From positions 2,509,501 through 2,573,500 of the forward strand of contig NZ_CP022684.1 in NCBI RefSeq assembly GCF_002863865.1: a stretch of DNA of 64,000 nucleotides, given 5' to 3'. The first letter of the stretch is position 1; the number at the start of each line of letters is the position of its first letter. This DNA is from Ketobacter alkanivorans (GTDB lineage: Bacteria; Pseudomonadota; Gammaproteobacteria; Pseudomonadales; Ketobacteraceae). The notes under the pieces were generated by a model, which searched no databases, was not told the origin of the DNA, and worked only from the letters and a program-made list of their open reading frames with translations. Positions 61,324 to 64,000 of this stretch are shown one piece after another. The translations under genes were made by a program, and so were the position numbers.

Positions 61324-63689
61324 TATTCCTTCGTCTTCAATACTTCAATCAGGTCAAGTTTATCCAATCTTCGCCGCACCAGCAGGCCCGACGCACCGGC
61401 CGCAAGCAGCACGCACAGGGCCGCAAAGGCGTACGTAGACGGTTCAACAATCAAGGGAACGCGATACATGTCGTTGTTAACAGCCCAGGCAATATAACCA
61501 CACAGACCACGCCCGAACGCGAGCCCAATGGGAAGCGCAATCAGAGTGATCAGTGCCAGTTCACCCAGCAAAATATAAGAGATCTCACCACGGGTGTATC
61601 CCAACACCCGCAGGCTCGCCAACTCGCTACTGCGCTCGGTGAGTATGATCCGCGCACTGTTATACACCACACCCACAGCAATAATGACGGCGAATATGGT
61701 CGCTACCGATGTCCAGAACAACATGGTCTGGTCCATGGTGTGGTGAAAGTTTCGGATTTCCTGCTTGCGAATCAGCGAACCAGCTATCGCAGGGCGATCC
61801 TTGATTTCCCGGTAGATCTCATTGGCATAATACTCATCGATATAGAGGCTCGCGCCTGAGATCAGCTCACCTTCCTGCATCAAACGATTGAGCGCGCTCA
61901 GGCTCATGTAGGCCGTCACACCAAAATCCTGCTGGATCAACCCCACCACTGGCAGCGACGCTTTGCGCATGCGCCCATCCAGGGTTTCAACGATTACCTG
62001 ATCACCAGTCTTCACCTTGAGAATATTGTTAGCAAGATATTCATTGAGGATGATGCCCTCCGGTGGTGGTTTGACGATATGAAGATCGTTATCCACCAAG
62101 CGCCTGATTTCGGAGTCGGGCTCCATTGCCCAGATCATCGTACGGTAGTTGCGGTGTTCGAAACGCAAGCGCACCGGCACCATGCGAAATGGCTCGCCGG
62201 ATTCCACCCCCGGCAGGCTGACCAGTTCGGCAAGGGCGCGGTGTGATTTCGGTTCATTGAATACTACAGTGAGATCATCACGCTGTGACAAATCGTAGCG
62301 CACGTACATCATGTAGTAGGTGCTGTCCTGCTGGAACTGACCCGTCATCAGAATGCCTATAGCCAGCGCGATTCCCAGTATCGACAGCAAAGATTTCACC
62401 GGCTTATGGCCGAGGTTGCGCAGAATCATGCGAGTCGGGGCTGAGAACAGACGCTGCAGGCCGATTTTTTCCAACAGCGACATGCGATAGACAGCAGGGG
62501 CTTCCGGCCGCATGGCTTCGGCAGGCTTCAAGCGAACGGCAGAACGCACCGCTGCCAACGTGCCCAACAGCCCGGCGATAATGGTAATCAGGGACACCTG
62601 GATAACCCGCAGCGGCTCCAGTACGAATTCCAGAAAGGGCAGACGGAAATATTCCACATAAATCTCACTCAACATGTGGCCAAGGGAGACACCCACCGGG
62701 ACACCGATGAGAATACCTGCCAGCACAATCATCATAATCATCTGCAGATAGTGCAACGCAATCGTAAAATTTGAATAACCGAAAGCTTTCAGTGCCGCAA
62801 CCTGCTCGCGCTGGGTTCCCACCAGACGGGTAACCACCACATTCAGCAAAAACGCCGCTACACCGAGAAAAATGATCGGGAAAATACCCGACAAACTTTC
62901 CAGCTGGGCGAGCTCCTGCGCCAGTATGTAATTTGAGGATTGATCTTTGCGGGCGATGGCGCCCACACCCCCATAGGGTTTGAGGATGGCCTCGATCTGA
63001 TCCATGATCGCCTGCTGGTCGGCATCGCGCGTCAGTGTCAGCACCAGATTATTGAATGCGCCATTCATATCGTAAGCGCGGGACAGCGGCGTGCGGCCCA
63101 TCCATAGGATGGCGTAGCGCTCGTAATCGGGAAACGCTCCACCGGGCGGCACCTGATGCACGTATTCCGGTGAGCCACCGCTGCCGACGATGCGAAGCTG
63201 CTCGCGCTTGCCGTTGATGATGACGTGCAGAGTATCGCCCGGATTCAACTGGTGCGCTTCGGCAAACGCCTCGCTGATGAGCACTTCATCGTTGCGACCG
63301 GGTTCGATCAAGCGTCCCGCGCGCAGGTACAGCCGGTTCAGTTTGGGTTCGCCGCTGTCGGGGATGGAGGTAATGGTGCCGATAATAGGTTCATGAAAAC
63401 CCTCCATATCCACAACCACCGGTGCCACCACCCGAGTATCCACTTTACTGACACCGTTGATTTCAGCAATACGTTGGGCGATGGTTTCGGGTGCGCGTTT
63501 TATGGGTACGAAAATCTCTGCGAAACGGTTTTCGCTGTAATAGCGATCACGACTTTGCAGCAGGGAATCGAGGGTGCTCATGAACATGATGAAACAGGCG
63601 ACGCCACTGGCCATTACCGCAATGATCGCCAGGGATTGCCCCCGCAGGCTCCACAGATCACGCCACAACTTGCGATCAAGCGCTCTCAT
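61323..63689 (-). CDS. ABC transporter permease with two FtsX domains
   Basis: 788 aa. N-terminal helix, MacB-like periplasmic domain (about 45-240), FtsX helices (about 265-400, with LLNVVVTRLVGTQREQVAAL), then a second helix and periplasmic region and a second FtsX block (about 665-780, RSSELASLRVLGYTRGEISY). The duplicated layout is that of large lipid- or macrolide-type exporters. ATPase gene 5 bp upstream; adaptor gene overlaps downstream. Confidence 0.9.
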   Translation of the reverse strand: MRALDRKLWRDLWSLRGQSLAIIAVMASGVACFIMFMSTLDSLLQSRDRYYSENRFAEIFVPIKRAPETIAQRIAEINGVSKVDTRVVAPVVVDMEGFHEPIIGTITSIPDSGEPKLNRLYLRAGRLIEPGRNDEVLISEAFAEAHQLNPGDTLHVIINGKREQLRIVGSGGSPEYVHQVPPGGAFPDYERYAILWMGRTPLSRAYDMNGAFNNLVLTLTRDADQQAIMDQIEAILKPYGGVGAIARKDQSSNYILAQELAQLESLSGIFPIIFLGVAAFLLNVVVTRLVGTQREQVAALKAFGYSNFTIALHYLQMIMMIVLAGILIGVPVGVSLGHMLSEIYVEYFRLPFLEFVLEPLRVIQVSLITIIAGLLGTLAAVRSAVRLKPAEAMRPEAPAVYRMSLLEKIGLQRLFSAPTRMILRNLGHKPVKSLLSILGIALAIGILMTGQFQQDSTYYMMYVRYDLSQRDDLTVVFNEPKSHRALAELVSLPGVESGEPFRMVPVRLRFEHRNYRTMIWAMEPDSEIRRLVDNDLHIVKPPPEGIILNEYLANNILKVKTGDQVIVETLDGRMRKASLPVVGLIQQDFGVTAYMSLSALNRLMQEGELISGASLYIDEYYANEIYREIKDRPAIAGSLIRKQEIRNFHHTMDQTMLFWTSVATIFAVIIAVGVVYNSARIILTERSSELASLRVLGYTRGEISYILLGELALITLIALPIGLAFGRGLCGYIAWAVNNDMYRVPLIVEPSTYAFAALCVLLAAGASGLLVRRRLDKLDLIEVLKTKE

Positions 63690-63694
63690 GGCCG

Positions 63695-64000
63695 CTACCA
63701 GCTCAACTCGTTGGGTGATTTCTTGTGAGTGTTGACCTTAACATTGGCAATCTTACCGTCACTCAGGTTGAACACCCGATCGGCCATTTCGGCAATGGCG
63801 ACATTGTGCGTGATCACTACCGTGGTGGTGCCCAACTCCCTGTTTACCTTGGCCAGCGCCTCCAGCACCACGATACCCGTCTTGATATCCAGCGCTCCGG
63901 TGGGTTCATCGCATAACAACACATTGGGGCGTTTGGCAATCGCCCGGGCAATGGCCACCCGCTGTTGTTCACCGCCGGATAACTGCGCCGGAAAGTGATC
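63695..64000 (-). CDS. ABC transporter ATPase (5' end outside window)
   Basis: Partial; the frame is open to the window edge. Visible: the signature motif [19 protein letters not shown], Walker [12 protein letters not shown], and the His switch in [18 protein letters not shown]. It matches the MacB/LolD-type ATPases that pair with FtsX permeases. First gene in view of the ATPase-permease-adaptor operon. Confidence 0.93.
   Translation of the reverse strand, partial: DHFPAQLSGGEQQRVAIARAIAKRPNVLLCDEPTGALDIKTGIVVLEALAKVNRELGTTTVVITHNVAIAEMADRVFNLSDGKIANVKVNTHKKSPNELSW

Noticed and set aside
1..64000. tRNA, rRNA, CRISPR array, insertion sequence or prophage
   Set aside because: No cloverleaf-like gene, regularly spaced repeat array, transposase or phage structural gene was seen in the intergenic regions or among the products; a covariance-model scan was not possible here.

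Overview
The window reads as chromosome of a marine, hydrocarbon- and lipid-using gammaproteobacterium of the Alcanivorax/Ketobacter kind (Pseudomonadales). This is inferred from a CYP153 alkane hydroxylase with its [2Fe-2S] ferredoxin, a fatty-acyl-AMP ligase, a monomeric NADP-isocitrate dehydrogenase, a DUF6316 protein, many lipoproteins and secreted proteases, and the c-di-GMP enzymes. Base composition is about 50% GC. No rRNA, tRNA, CRISPR array, insertion sequence or prophage was seen. Genes are dense, and most intergenic gaps are under 250 bp.

Layout. 1-6.4 kb: a truncated FAAL-ACP gene, a lipoprotein joining a glucose/sorbosone dehydrogenase domain to a diheme cytochrome, a DUF2834 protein divergent from an XRE/MmyB regulator across a palindrome, and a MOSC protein. 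6.4-7.2 kb: two more AT-rich genes (lipoprotein, methyltransferase). 7.2-10.3 kb: fdx-cyp153 with a divergent AraC regulator. 10.4-11.7 kb: a CdtB-like nuclease without a signal peptide, a small overlapping membrane ORF and a HAD lipoprotein. 11.7-15.8 kb: a Ser/Thr kinase-PP2C-FHA operon followed by a GerW/YtfJ-type gene. 15.9-28.2 kb: DUF4442, a 7TMR-DISM diguanylate cyclase, two GST-like proteins, an MpaB-like oxygenase, a phytase-like secreted protein and a large Cache/SBP/HD-GYP sensor. 28.2-31.7 kb: a sigma-54-type promoter driving hcp plus a caspase-like gene, then a PI-PLC-like lipoprotein. 31.9-36.6 kb: TetR-YciI with two operators, then a three-gene operon (secreted protein, membrane protein, trypsin-like protease). 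36.6-49.4 kb: an M19-like lipoprotein, an unusual isocitrate dehydrogenase with an internal duplication, envelope proteins of unknown function and a PBP7-like peptidase. 49.5-57.3 kb: serC-serA, a cysteine-cluster protein, a methyltransferase, a LysR regulator and monomeric icd. 57.4-64 kb: two S1 proteases and an HlyD/FtsX/ATPase exporter whose ATPase runs off the window.

The strongest candidate for an undescribed system is the hcp-caspase-like pair at 29142-30356. An orphan type VI secretion tube gene is followed 15 bp later by a clan-CD (metacaspase-like) protease with a visible His/Cys dyad, behind a promoter resembling the RpoN-dependent hcp promoters of T6SS. Other notable items are the free-standing CdtB-like nuclease, the protease operon at 33.2-36.6 kb behind a strong hairpin, and the 582-residue isocitrate dehydrogenase with a duplicated central segment. 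All functional assignments come from motif recognition by eye; no database search was run.
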